From positions 4,818,991-4,882,990 of the forward strand of contig NZ_CP024923.1 of NCBI RefSeq assembly GCF_002796605.1: 64,000 nucleotides of DNA, given 5' to 3'. Shown here piece after piece: positions 7,752 to 16,673 of the stretch. How positions within the stretch are numbered: the stretch's first letter is position 1; each line of letters opens with the position of its first letter. Under the pieces are notes generated by a model that had not been told where the DNA came from, searched no databases, and saw only the letters and a list, made by a program, of their open reading frames with translations. Position numbers and translations under genes: made by a program. This stretch comes from Sphingomonas psychrotolerans. GTDB taxonomy: Bacteria; Pseudomonadota; Alphaproteobacteria; Sphingomonadales; Sphingomonadaceae.

Positions 7752-8711
7752 CTATCCCTGCCGATCGGGTGCGATCCTCCCGGTCTGGAACGGCGCCTGA
7801 CGGGCAATCCACCGCTGAAAGCGGCGTGCGAAGATGCCCAGAGCCGTGATTGGACCCGGCTGCTTCGCCTGTACCGGAAGCGCGAACCCGGCATCGGTGA
7901 GTTTGCCTGCCGCCCAGGATAGATCGCGCAGATAGGGCTGGTAGAGGCCGCGCGCGTAGGATGCCGGGATCGTGTAGCCGCGCGACAGCAGGACGCGTCC
8001 GCCCGCGAGCAGCCTCAGTCCGTGGAAATGATAGACTCGAGACCGCGCAAACGGAAACCGGGTTGCGCCCCAAGGTCCGAGGATCAGCTCTGGATCCCGT
8101 AACACGTGAACCTCGTTCGGGAAGCGCTCCTCCCAGTCGTCGAGATACTTCTGATCACCGAACTTGCCGTCCTCGAAGCGCGCGTAGCACCATTCGAGGC
8201 AGCGCGCGGACCACCAGTCGATCACCGCCTCGGCGCCTGAGCGCGCGAAGGTCATGAACTGGACGCAGAAGCGGCCGGTGCGGTCCGACTGGTCGTGATC
8301 CGGGGCATAGTTGTGATCAGTGATCAGGACTGTTTTGCCGCTCTGCTCGAGCTCGGCGAAGAGTGGGCGGGGAGAGCCGCGGAACCATAGATCGGCGTCG
8401 AGATAGGTCACGCGCTGCACCGACGGATCCGCATCGAACACGATGCGCGGCGAAAACGGCGTCAGCGTCCAGCAAAACTCGCCCGTATGGCGCTCGGCCC
8501 GCGCAGCCGCGAGCGCGGGCGTCTCAACGCGCGTACTGCGGATAACCTTCATGCGGTCGCCCAGCGCGAGCGACTCGAGCATGTCCGCAGCGGCATCATC
8601 GACGGTCAGCACCCACAAAACGAAGGGCTCGCAATGCCGCTCCATCGAGCGAAACAGCGCGAGCACCTGCGGGAGGAAGTTGCGATCGCAGATCGATACG
8701 AAATGCTCCAT
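7752..8711 (-). CDS. Glycosyltransferase, GT-A fold
   Basis: 319 aa starting MEHFVSICDRNFLPQVLALFRSM, a pattern of GT8-like transferases of polysaccharide loci. The DXD-type metal/nucleotide-sugar motif is YLDADLWF (near residue 125). A conserved GDQKYLDDW follows in the acceptor half. It presumably adds one sugar to the lipid-linked repeat unit at the cytoplasmic face. It is the last gene of a leftward four-gene operon (methyltransferase, epimerase, aminotransferase, this gene) with gaps of 16 bases or less and one overlap. Confidence 0.85.
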   Translation of the reverse strand: MEHFVSICDRNFLPQVLALFRSMERHCEPFVLWVLTVDDAAADMLESLALGDRMKVIRSTRVETPALAAARAERHTGEFCWTLTPFSPRIVFDADPSVQRVTYLDADLWFRGSPRPLFAELEQSGKTVLITDHNYAPDHDQSDRTGRFCVQFMTFARSGAEAVIDWWSARCLEWCYARFEDGKFGDQKYLDDWEERFPNEVHVLRDPELILGPWGATRFPFARSRVYHFHGLRLLAGGRVLLSRGYTIPASYARGLYQPYLRDLSWAAGKLTDAGFALPVQAKQPGPITALGIFARRFQRWIARQAPFQTGRIAPDRQG

Positions 8712-8714
8712 CGC

Positions 8715-9815
8715 TCATTGCCCGAACATGTTGACCGCGGCCACGACGCGCGAAACCGCCTCTTCATCGAGGCCGGGATGAATGGGCAACGAGAGACAGG
8801 TTGCGGCGTGCTGACGCGCATGCGGAACAGCATCGCTATCCTGCGCGGCGCAAGGCGGCTGATCCGGTACGATTATCGGGTAGTGGATATGAGTCTGGAT
8901 GCCAGCCTGCTCCAGATGCGCCTGAAGTGCATCGCGCGTTTCGCATGCGATCACGTAGAGGTGGTAGACATGAGCATCGCGCTCGGTGGGCGGGGCCAGC
9001 AAGCGAATCGCGGGGTTCGAAATTTCGGCGGAATACCGGGCCGCGATCTCGCGCCTGCGGTCGGTCTGGGTGTGCAGCCAGCCGAGCCGGACATCGAGGA
9101 TCGCCGCCTGAACCTCGTCCAGTCGACTGTTCTGACCGAGGTCTGGATGATGGTAGCGAAGGCTTTGCCCATAGTTGCGGAAACGCGCGGCTTTGTCCGC
9201 AAGCTCGAGATCGTCCGTGACCAGCGCGCCGGCGTCGCCAAGAGCTCCGAGGTTCTTGGTAGGATAGAAACTATACGCACCCGCCTTGCCGAAGCTTCCG
9301 GCGATGCGGCCTCCCACCGAAGCGAGGTGCGCCTGTGCGCAGTCTTCGATTAGCTCCAGTCCGTGCTGGTCGCAGAGCTCCACCCACGCCTCGGGTTCGC
9401 GTAACTGCCCGTATAGATAGACCGGGATGATCGCGCGTGTTTTGGGGCCGATCAACGCGCGTGCGGAGGCGACCGAGAGCAGGGCAGTGTCGGGATCGAT
9501 GTCGGCGAAGCGCGGTGTCGCGCCTACCCGAAGGACCGCGAGCGCGGTGGCGAACGCCGTCATCGGCGTCGTGATGACTTCGTCGCCCGGACCGATGCCG
9601 CATACGCGCAGGGCGATTTCGATCGCATCAAGGCCGTTCGCAACGCCGACACAGCGCGCGACACCGCATTCCTGCGCCCATTTCTCCTCGAACCTTTCGA
9701 GGCGCTTTCCCAAGATGTACCAGCCCGATTCCAGCACCTCGTCGAACGCCGCGCGCATGGCCCGCTTGAGCCTCTCGGGCTCTGCTCGAAAGTCATTCAT
9801 TAAGATCTGGGACAT
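8715..9815 (-). CDS. DegT/DnrJ/EryC1/StrS-family sugar aminotransferase
   Basis: 366 aa PLP enzyme of nucleotide-sugar metabolism. Visible features: VANGLDAIEIALRVCGIGPGDEVI (PLP phosphate region), LIEDCAQAHLA (Asp over the pyridine ring) and AYSFYPTKNLGALGDAGALVTDD, where the Lys of PTKN is the Schiff-base residue. The C-terminal substrate region contains DAHVYHLYVI. It probably aminates a keto-deoxysugar, such as the dTDP-4-keto-6-deoxyglucose made by RmlA/RmlB (22932-24877) or its isomer. Start chosen at ATG 9815 (MSQILMNDFRAEP); sequence further upstream has no family similarity. Confidence 0.92.
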   Translation of the reverse strand: MSQILMNDFRAEPERLKRAMRAAFDEVLESGWYILGKRLERFEEKWAQECGVARCVGVANGLDAIEIALRVCGIGPGDEVITTPMTAFATALAVLRVGATPRFADIDPDTALLSVASARALIGPKTRAIIPVYLYGQLREPEAWVELCDQHGLELIEDCAQAHLASVGGRIAGSFGKAGAYSFYPTKNLGALGDAGALVTDDLELADKAARFRNYGQSLRYHHPDLGQNSRLDEVQAAILDVRLGWLHTQTDRRREIAARYSAEISNPAIRLLAPPTERDAHVYHLYVIACETRDALQAHLEQAGIQTHIHYPIIVPDQPPCAAQDSDAVPHARQHAATCLSLPIHPGLDEEAVSRVVAAVNMFGQ

Positions 9816-9831
9816 CGTCTTCTTCTGGCGT

Positions 9832-10812
9832 TCAGAGATAAGCAGGAAGGTGCTGACGGTAAAAAGCCAGCGTGGACTGCAGGCCTTTATCAAGCGAGGT
9901 GCGTGGAAGCCAGTCAGAGGCGCCACGGAAGGCGCTATCGTCGGCCCAATAGTCGCCGATGTCGATCGCCTTGCGGTCCGCGGGAAATGGTATGTGCGCG
10001 ACTTCGCCGCCGCCATTGGCTGCCATCATGCGACGTGCGAGCTCGGTCAGCGACACCGGCCCGTCGCCACCCAGATTGTAGGTGGCTCCGACATGGGCGT
10101 CCCCGGCGGCGGCGAGAAAGGCTTCGGCGCAATCGTCGACATAGGTGAAATCGCGGCGCTGCTGGCCATCGCCGAAAATCGAGATCGGCCGGCCTTCAAT
10201 CAGCAGCTTGAACCACAGACCGACAAAGGTCTGCCGGGCATCGCGCACACGCATACCGGGGCCGTAGATGTTGGTCAGGCGCAATGTGGTGGAGCGCAGG
10301 CCATAAACTTCGTTGTAAAGGCGATGATAGTCTTCGGCCGCCACCTTGTGGATACCATTGATATCCGGGGGTCGGAGCCGGTGCTGTTCGTCGACCGGGA
10401 GATATTGCGGCGTCCCATAGATTTGGCGCGTGCTGGCGAAAACGACCCTAATCTCGGGAGCGAGCCTCCGGCAGAGTTCCAGCAGGCCGAGCGTTCCCGC
10501 GCAGTTGATCGCCAGGTCGCGCTGCGGGTTATGCATCGAATCCATATGGCTGATCTGGGCGGCGAGTTCGAAAATATGAGTCTTGCCGCGCACCAGACGC
10601 GCCATCAGGTCGGTGTCGCCGATGTCGCCGATATGAACCTCGACTTGGTTCTCGATTGAGGCGATGTTGTTGCGATTACCGCCGAACAGCGGCTCGAGGC
10701 TGTCCACGATCGTGACCCGCGCTCCCGCATGCACCAGATGCCGCGCGATCGCTGAGCCGAGCAACCCCAAGCCGCCGGTGACGAGCACCGGCTTGCCTTG
10801 AAAGTCAGTCAT
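9832..10812 (-). CDS. NAD-dependent epimerase/dehydratase (extended SDR)
   Basis: 326 aa. The N-terminal Rossmann motif is VLVTGGLGLLGSAIARHL. The catalytic region has STRQIYGTPQYL, then the active-site YHRLYNEVYG, where YxxxK is not obvious (NGIHKVAAEDYH), so the catalytic Tyr/Lys deserve a check. NIYGPGMRV and FTYVDDCAEAFL follow as in sugar-nucleotide epimerases. It likely modifies a nucleotide sugar for the polysaccharide. ATG at 10812 overlaps the stop of the methyltransferase by 4 bases (ATGA), showing translational coupling. Confidence 0.87.
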   Translation of the reverse strand: MTDFQGKPVLVTGGLGLLGSAIARHLVHAGARVTIVDSLEPLFGGNRNNIASIENQVEVHIGDIGDTDLMARLVRGKTHIFELAAQISHMDSMHNPQRDLAINCAGTLGLLELCRRLAPEIRVVFASTRQIYGTPQYLPVDEQHRLRPPDINGIHKVAAEDYHRLYNEVYGLRSTTLRLTNIYGPGMRVRDARQTFVGLWFKLLIEGRPISIFGDGQQRRDFTYVDDCAEAFLAAAGDAHVGATYNLGGDGPVSLTELARRMMAANGGGEVAHIPFPADRKAIDIGDYWADDSAFRGASDWLPRTSLDKGLQSTLAFYRQHLPAYL

Positions 10813-11531
10813 GCGCGGTTCGCCAACACGACATTGTCGAGGTAAAGATCGAGGTTGTTCGGGAGAATGGCACCCAAGAGCCACCCGACCAACGAGGAGG
10901 GTGCGATCAGTGCTCCCATTGCCAGGGCTCTCGCCACAGTGCCGTGCTTCCATGCGATCTTGTAGAAATAGGCGCCCGCCAGCTGACCGAGTAGCCCTAG
11001 ATTGGGAAGAGTCTTGCGGTGGGTCGCGACATCCAACCCTTGCCTGCTCAGCAGATCGCGCAGGCCGAACGAGGAATAGCGCGCGAAATCATAGGGCTGT
11101 TCATGCTCGTCCCACACGAAAGGTACCGTGAGCAGCAACTTTCCGCCGGGCTTGAGCACGCGTGCGATCTCCCGGACGAATTCTTCTGGATTGAACACAT
11201 GTTCCAGCACCTGATTGCAGAGCACGGTTTCGAAGCTGGCGTCGTCGAACGGGAAGCGATGGCCATCATAAAAGGCGTCGGCAAAGCCCCGTGTGCGCGT
11301 CATCGGGGAGTCGATTTCCAGGCCGATATAGTCTGGTGTCGAGAACAGGCTGCGATACGGCTTGCTGCCGCAGCCGACGTCGAGCAGGCGACCCGAGCAT
11401 TGCGCAGCCAGTGTCGCAATCTCGCGGCGCAGCGCGCGCCTGGCGAGGAAGAAGGGATTCACCAGCGCGCCCAGCGGACCGGGGTCGAACTGCTGGCTTC
11501 GAATCCATGTCCGGGCGTTCTGAGCGATCAT
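10809..11531 (-). CDS. Class I SAM-dependent methyltransferase
   Basis: 240 aa. Motif I is LLDVGCGSKPYRSLF, then YIGLEIDSP (acidic motif II), FETVLCNQVLEHVFNPEEFVREIARVLKPGGKLLLTVPFVWDEHEQPYD. This is a typical Methyltransf_11 protein. A C-terminal hydrophobic stretch (ALIAPSSLVGWLLGAIL) suggests membrane contact. It opens the operon ending at 7752 and presumably methylates a sugar or lipid-linked intermediate. The 313-base region upstream is shared divergently with the sugar transferase gene. Confidence 0.88.
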   Translation of the reverse strand: MIAQNARTWIRSQQFDPGPLGALVNPFFLARRALRREIATLAAQCSGRLLDVGCGSKPYRSLFSTPDYIGLEIDSPMTRTRGFADAFYDGHRFPFDDASFETVLCNQVLEHVFNPEEFVREIARVLKPGGKLLLTVPFVWDEHEQPYDFARYSSFGLRDLLSRQGLDVATHRKTLPNLGLLGQLAGAYFYKIAWKHGTVARALAMGALIAPSSLVGWLLGAILPNNLDLYLDNVVLANRA

Positions 11532-11844
11532 TCAAATACCGTGCGACAGATTGAGCGGTCATGTCGGTGGTTGCCGACATCCGGCCCACGTGCCGCGCTT
11601 TGTCAGTTCCGTCCAGTGCCGTTGCGATTCGCGCCGATGGAATATCTGTCGTCGTGCGCAAAGGCTCGACGCGCCTCGACCCCGGGAACCTCAGGCCCTG
11701 CCGGAAAATCGATCGCCATCGAAAGTGTTCTTGCTTCCTGTGAAGACGGGGGCGCCGCAGCGTAGCAAAACGTGATTGAGTGATTGCCGCACAGTAAGAT
11801 CGGTGCGACTGCATTCGCGGTGTAACAGGGAGCCGAGGGTGTTG
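11532..11844. promoter_or_regulatory. Divergent intergenic region between two polysaccharide operons
   Basis: About 310 bases between divergent starts must contain promoters in both directions. It holds no gene that I can support. I could not identify specific operators or promoter boxes by eye. Confidence 0.4.
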
Positions 11845-13131
11845 ATGGTTGCAGGGCGTTCGGTTCGAGCGGGCGGCTCTCTGCTGGTCTCGCTGCGCGT
11901 GCAAGCGTTGGTGAGTCTTGTGCTGGCCGTGGTGTTGCCGGCGGTCGTGCGGTACCAGGATCTGGTGCAGGACGGGCTGGGCAACGCCGCCTCGCGCAAC
12001 AGCATCATCGCCGCAGTGGTGGGCGTTGTATTCGGCCTCTTTCTGCTTCGTAGAGTGACCGAATTTCCAGGGACGCGTGCCTACGACCTGATTTTGCCGT
12101 CTTATGCGACATCCTACGGCTTGGTATTGGCGTTCCTGTTCGCCTCACGGTTCGAATATGCTCGCATCTATATGGCGAGCAGTTTCGGAATGGCCATCGT
12201 GACCTCGTTCATCATCGGCTATTGGCTCGACCGCTACGGCGTCCGGCGCTTTTATGTCGTTCCCGCGGGCAACGTCGAGACGCTCCTCGCCAATGAGGGC
12301 GTTGACTGGGTGATAATGCGCACCCCCGAGGTGCCGGCCGAGCGATTTGCACCAATTGTCGCCGACCTGCACCACGACCATGACGGCGAATGGGAAAGGA
12401 CCTTGGCCGAAGCTGCGGTGCGTGGGCATCCGGTCTATCATACCAAGTTGCTCGGCGAATCGCTTACGGGCAAGTCGTCCATCGATCATTTGTCGGAAAA
12501 CAGCTTCGGGTCGCTCGTGCCGAACCTCGCATATCGCAAGGTCAAGCGCGTGGCGGATGTCGTCGGCTGCATCGTCGCGATCCCGATATTGATACCCGTG
12601 CTGCTCGGGATCGCGCTGATAATCCGTCTCGACTCCGCCGGGCCGGTGCTCTTCTTGCAGGAGCGGATGGGGTATCGCGGCCAACCATTCCGCATGTTCA
12701 AGTTTCGGACAATGCGGCCGCGCCCTCCAATCGAGGATGAAGAGGATGCCCGGGCCGACGCGATGACGCGGACCGATGACGATCGCGTCACCCAGGTCGG
12801 TCGCTTCTTGCGCAGGAGCCGTCTCGACGAGCTGCCGCAAGTGTGGAACGTATTGCGGGGTGAGATGAGCTGGATTGGCCCACGGCCCGAGGCTGTTTCC
12901 CTTTCGCAATGGTATGACGGGGAACTGCCATTCTATCTATATCGGCACATCGTGCGTCCTGGCATCACGGGCTGGGCCCAGGTGAATCTGGGCCACGTGA
13001 CATCGCTGGAAGATGTCAACGACAAGCTCAAGTACGACTTCTACTATATCAAGAACCTATCGGCGGGTCTGGATATCCTCATCGTGCTGCGGACCGTTCA
13101 GACCATCTTGTCGGGGTTCGGCTCGAAGTAA
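11845..13131 (+). CDS. Exopolysaccharide polyprenyl-phosphate glycosyl-1-phosphate transferase
   Basis: About 429 aa. N-terminal transmembrane helices and a soluble middle part precede a C-terminal bacterial sugar transferase domain. That domain starts after a helix (VVGCIVAIPILIPVLLGIALIIR) and has RMGYRGQPFRMFKFRTM, RFLRRSRLDELPQVWNVLRGEMSWIGPRPE and RPGITGWAQVN. This is the WcaJ/PssY-type initiating enzyme that moves hexose-1-phosphate from a UDP-sugar to undecaprenyl phosphate in the inner membrane. The start is uncertain: GTG 11839, TTG 11842 and ATG 11845 all follow GGGAG at 11828. It stands alone on the plus strand. Confidence 0.94.
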   Translation: MVAGRSVRAGGSLLVSLRVQALVSLVLAVVLPAVVRYQDLVQDGLGNAASRNSIIAAVVGVVFGLFLLRRVTEFPGTRAYDLILPSYATSYGLVLAFLFASRFEYARIYMASSFGMAIVTSFIIGYWLDRYGVRRFYVVPAGNVETLLANEGVDWVIMRTPEVPAERFAPIVADLHHDHDGEWERTLAEAAVRGHPVYHTKLLGESLTGKSSIDHLSENSFGSLVPNLAYRKVKRVADVVGCIVAIPILIPVLLGIALIIRLDSAGPVLFLQERMGYRGQPFRMFKFRTMRPRPPIEDEEDARADAMTRTDDDRVTQVGRFLRRSRLDELPQVWNVLRGEMSWIGPRPEAVSLSQWYDGELPFYLYRHIVRPGITGWAQVNLGHVTSLEDVNDKLKYDFYYIKNLSAGLDILIVLRTVQTILSGFGSK

Positions 13132-13295
13132 CGGACGGGCGGACGGCGGGCCCGTTGCTGGCTTCGACCCGCTCCGGCGCGCCGCGCAGTTGCACGGGTG
13201 CCGAAACAGGATTGCAGCGAAGTCGTCGTCTGGCGACGCTCGCGCTTTGCGCCGCGGGGCCCGGACGTCGTCAGATGTGGCACATTCGGCGCCTG
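13132..13295. other. Convergent gap between sugar transferase and fcl
   Basis: About 160 GC-rich bases without a supported gene. A terminator would be expected for two converging transcripts, but I found no clean hairpin with a T-run. Confidence 0.35.
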
Positions 13296-14228
13296 CTAGG
13301 CGTGATGTTCGAGGAACCATCCATAGGTTGACTGCACACCCTCGCGGAGTTCGATCCGTGGCGCCCAGCAGGTTGCACGCAATTTGGAGGAGTCCATCAG
13401 CTTGCGCGGGGTTCCGTCGGGCTTGCTGGCATCGCAGATGATATCGCCTTCGAAGCCGACGACTTCGGCAATCAAGCGGGCGAGCTCGAGAATGGTGACG
13501 TCGGATCCAAAGCCGACATTGACCTGCTCGGCGCCGGAATAGGTTTTGAGGAGGTGGACGCACGCGTCGGCGCAATCGTCAACGTGCAGGAATTCCCGAT
13601 AGGGCGTTCCAGACCCCCAGATCGTCATGCTCGTCTCGCCAGCCAGTTTGGCCTCGTGCGCCTTGCGCATCAGCGCGGGCAGAACGTGGCTGGACTGGAG
13701 ATCGAAATTGTCGCCAGGACCGTAGAGGTTCGTCGGCATGGCTGCGATGAAGTCGCTGCCGTGTTGACGCCTGTACGCTTGCGCAAGTTTGATACCCGCG
13801 ATCTTGGCGATCGCGTACCATTCGTTGGTGGGCTCCAGCGGGCCCGTCAGCAGGGCATCCTCGGTGATCGGCTGCGGCGCGAACTTGGGATAGATACAGC
13901 TCGAGCCGAGGAATAGCAGCTTGTTCACGCCGATCCGATGCGAGGCCTCGATTAGGTTCGCCTCGATCATTAGATTGTCGTAGAGGAAATCGGCGGGCAG
14001 GCTGTCGTTCGCGAGGATGCCGCCAACCTTGGCGGCGGCGACCAGCACGGTATCCGGGCGGCATTGCGCCATCCACTCGCGGACAGCTGCCTGATCGCGC
14101 AGATCCATCTCCGCACGCGAGGCCGTGATGACCTCACAGCCCTCGTTCTGCAGCCTGCGTACGAGCCCGCCGCCGACCATCCCGCGATGGCCGGCGACGA
14201 AGACGCGGCGCCCTTCCAGCGCGTACAT
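13296..14228 (-). CDS. fcl: GDP-L-fucose synthase
   Basis: 310 aa, normal length. NADP-binding VFVAGHRGMVGGGLVRRL, then FLGSSCIYPKFAPQPI (catalytic Ser region), EWYAIAKIAGIKLAQAYR (YxxxK) and MPTNLYGPGDNFD are diagnostic for GDP-4-keto-6-deoxy-D-mannose 3,5-epimerase/reductase. It performs the last two steps to GDP-L-fucose. The upstream gene is gmd, whose stop overlaps this start by one base (TGATG), so both enzymes form one coupled unit supplying fucose. Confidence 0.97.
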   Translation of the reverse strand: MYALEGRRVFVAGHRGMVGGGLVRRLQNEGCEVITASRAEMDLRDQAAVREWMAQCRPDTVLVAAAKVGGILANDSLPADFLYDNLMIEANLIEASHRIGVNKLLFLGSSCIYPKFAPQPITEDALLTGPLEPTNEWYAIAKIAGIKLAQAYRRQHGSDFIAAMPTNLYGPGDNFDLQSSHVLPALMRKAHEAKLAGETSMTIWGSGTPYREFLHVDDCADACVHLLKTYSGAEQVNVGFGSDVTILELARLIAEVVGFEGDIICDASKPDGTPRKLMDSSKLRATCWAPRIELREGVQSTYGWFLEHHA

Positions 14229-15295
14229 CAGTTCCCCTTGGCGATCGGCGCGTCGCGCATGATCTTCAAATCCTCGCGAACCATTTCGCTGGCGAGTTCG
14301 CGCGCGCTGGTTTCATGCGTCCAGCCGAGTTTCTCTGCGGCTTTCGAAGCATCACCGATCAGGAGTTCGACCTCGGTGGGGCGGAAGTAACGTGGGTCGA
14401 CCTCGACGAGACATTTCCCGGTCTGCCGGCAATAGCCCTTCTCTTCCTCTCCGCTTCCTCGCCATTCGAGCTCGATGCCCGCGTCAGCGAAGGCCCATTC
14501 GACAAAGGTTCTGACCTCGGTCGTCTTGCCGGTGGCGAGGACGTAATCGTCCGGCGTGTCCTGCTGCATCATCAGCCACATGCCGCGGACATATTCACGC
14601 GCGTGTCCCCAATCCCGCTTGGCGCCGAGATTGCCCAGATATAGCTTTTCCTGACGTCCCAGGCTGATCGCTGCGGCAGCGCGCGTGATCTTGCGGGTCA
14701 CGAAGGTTTCACCGCGCAGCGGGCTCTCATGGTTGAAAAGGATGCCGTTCGACGCGTGGATGCCATAGGCCTCGCGGTAATTGACCACGATCCAATATGC
14801 GTAGAGTTTCGCTGCTGCATAGGGCGATCGCGGATAGAACGGAGTGGTCTCGCGCTGCGGAACCTCCTGGACGAGCCCATAGAGTTCGGAGGTGGATGCC
14901 TGGTAGAAGCGGCAGGTCTTCTCCATGCCGAGGATGCGCATCGCCTCCAACAACCGCAGCGTGCCGATCGCGTCAGCATTGGCTGTATATTCTGGTGTTT
15001 CGAAGCTGACTTGTACATGGCTTTGCGCGGCGAGATTGTAAATCTCGGTGGGCCGGGTTTCTTGCACGATCCGGATGATATTCGTGCTGTCGGTCATGTC
15101 GCCGTAATGCAGCGTGAACTGCGGATTTTCGATGTGCGGATCCTCGTAGATCCCTTCAATACGGCCGGTGTTGAAGGAGGAAGACCGGCGCTTTACGCCA
15201 TGTACCCGATACCCCTTCTCGAGAAGGAGCTTCGCCAGATAGGCACCATCCTGTCCGGTGACGCCAGTAATGAGTGCAATGCGTTCCTGAACCAA
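14228..15295 (-). CDS. gmd: GDP-mannose 4,6-dehydratase
   Basis: About 355 aa. [23 protein letters not shown] and [20 protein letters not shown] are hallmark GMD motifs, followed by [25 protein letters not shown] (catalytic YxxxK) and [19 protein letters not shown]. It converts GDP-D-mannose to GDP-4-keto-6-deoxy-D-mannose, the substrate of fcl. A TTG start at 15295 (then VQERIAL) is preferred: AAGGA lies about 8 bases upstream. The open frame reaches 15352. Confidence 0.96.
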   Translation of the reverse strand: MVQERIALITGVTGQDGAYLAKLLLEKGYRVHGVKRRSSSFNTGRIEGIYEDPHIENPQFTLHYGDMTDSTNIIRIVQETRPTEIYNLAAQSHVQVSFETPEYTANADAIGTLRLLEAMRILGMEKTCRFYQASTSELYGLVQEVPQRETTPFYPRSPYAAAKLYAYWIVVNYREAYGIHASNGILFNHESPLRGETFVTRKITRAAAAISLGRQEKLYLGNLGAKRDWGHAREYVRGMWLMMQQDTPDDYVLATGKTTEVRTFVEWAFADAGIELEWRGSGEEEKGYCRQTGKCLVEVDPRYFRPTEVELLIGDASKAAEKLGWTHETSARELASEMVREDLKIMRDAPIAKGN

Positions 15296-15419
15296 TCTCG
15301 CTTCCTTCGACGATTTCGCAATGGGATGCAGATGAGAACGGCGGCGGGCCACTATTCCCCTTGAACACGGCGCTGTCGTGTAGCACGCCGTCTCGGGCTT
15401 TCAATCGCGGATGACGCGT

Positions 15420-16673
15420 TTACCTCTCGGCGGCGATCTGCACGTCGTCTACCCAAAATGCTCGCTGGCTGGACTCGCCGTTGGCGTCGATGGCCAGCAA
15501 CAACCACTGGCTCTCGCAGTTCGTTGCTGGCACTTCGAATGTCGAGCGTTGCGCTTGCCACTGGAAGGCCTTCCCGGCCTGGATTCCGGAGCGCATTAGC
15601 TCGGTTCCAGCTTGTCCATTGCAGCGAACCAGCCAGGCAACACCTTGCGAGTTTCCGACTTCCATCGACGAAGCAGCGCGGAAGCGATAGCGGCCCGGCT
15701 TCAATGCAAGCAGCTGTCGCGCGGCCAAGGCGGCGCCAGTGGTATAGAGTTCGGCGCGAACGGCATTTCCCTTGCTGTCGTCGCGCGGGATACGCACCAC
15801 GTTGACGTTGGGTTCTTCGGTCAGCTCCCAGTTGAATGGCACCACACCGGGCGCGCCGCCAAAGCCGCCATCATAAACCAAAGTTCTCTTGGGCGCAGAG
15901 GCGGGAAGGAAGTCCAGCCAGGCCGCTCGCCATCTCGGCACGTCGGGCAAGTTGGCGGAGCGGACGAAGAAGGGGCGCAGTTCCTCATCGGTGGGGGAGG
16001 CGCCGAGCGCCGCCTGACGCCGCAATGCGGCTATGGCGACGTTCGGATCCGCCGTTGTGCCGACCTCATACAGGAAAGGTGTCCGCCACTCCGGGCGAAG
16101 CACCATTCGCCGCGACACTGCTTCGAACAAGGGAGGCCGGCTCATCATCGGCACCGTCGTCTTGAACGCAGCGTCCCGCGCACCGCGCGTCACGCGAAGG
16201 AGAGAGTCGAAATGCAGCGCGGCTTCTTGCGGTCGATTGAGACGGTAGGCGCGCTCGATCAACCATGCTTCGGTGCCACGGTCACGCCGCGATGCCCGGC
16301 CGGCGAGCACGATCAAATCCTCGCTACGACTATAATCCCCTGAGAGGGCCGTGGCCATTGCCAGCGTACGCAGCGCACGCACGAGTAGCGGGGCGCCCTG
16401 AAGCGAGCGTATCGCCGTCCGCTTCGCTTCATTGAGGATCGCAGGGTCGACATTGGTGGAGCCGGCCACACCGATGCCGCGGACCAACAGCGTCTGCTCC
16501 GCGTACACGGCCTCGCCGAGGGGCCTTGCCGGGCCCCAGCCGGGCAGTTCGTCGCGTTGCTGGTCAGCCCGTGCGAAGCCCATGCTCGTCACGATCGCGA
16601 GCCCGGCCAAGCCTAGGCCCGCGGCGCCCGCGGCGACATAGCGTGCGAAGTCGCCGAGGGATCGGCCAGTCAT
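15420..16673 (-). CDS. Conserved hypothetical exopolysaccharide-locus protein
   Basis: 417 aa, function not recognised. Residues 13-33 form a signal anchor, so the rest should be periplasmic. The middle is helical and repeat-like (residues about 60-230), like TPR-type scaffolds. The C-terminal ~150 residues look like a jelly-roll, carbohydrate-binding-like domain ending VPATNCESQWLLLAIDANGESSQRAFWVDDVQI. The start overlaps the stop of the Wzc-like gene by 4 bases (ATGA), so it is made with the polymerisation/export proteins and may be an accessory of that machine. Confidence 0.8.
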   Translation of the reverse strand: MTGRSLGDFARYVAAGAAGLGLAGLAIVTSMGFARADQQRDELPGWGPARPLGEAVYAEQTLLVRGIGVAGSTNVDPAILNEAKRTAIRSLQGAPLLVRALRTLAMATALSGDYSRSEDLIVLAGRASRRDRGTEAWLIERAYRLNRPQEAALHFDSLLRVTRGARDAAFKTTVPMMSRPPLFEAVSRRMVLRPEWRTPFLYEVGTTADPNVAIAALRRQAALGASPTDEELRPFFVRSANLPDVPRWRAAWLDFLPASAPKRTLVYDGGFGGAPGVVPFNWELTEEPNVNVVRIPRDDSKGNAVRAELYTTGAALAARQLLALKPGRYRFRAASSMEVGNSQGVAWLVRCNGQAGTELMRSGIQAGKAFQWQAQRSTFEVPATNCESQWLLLAIDANGESSQRAFWVDDVQIAAER

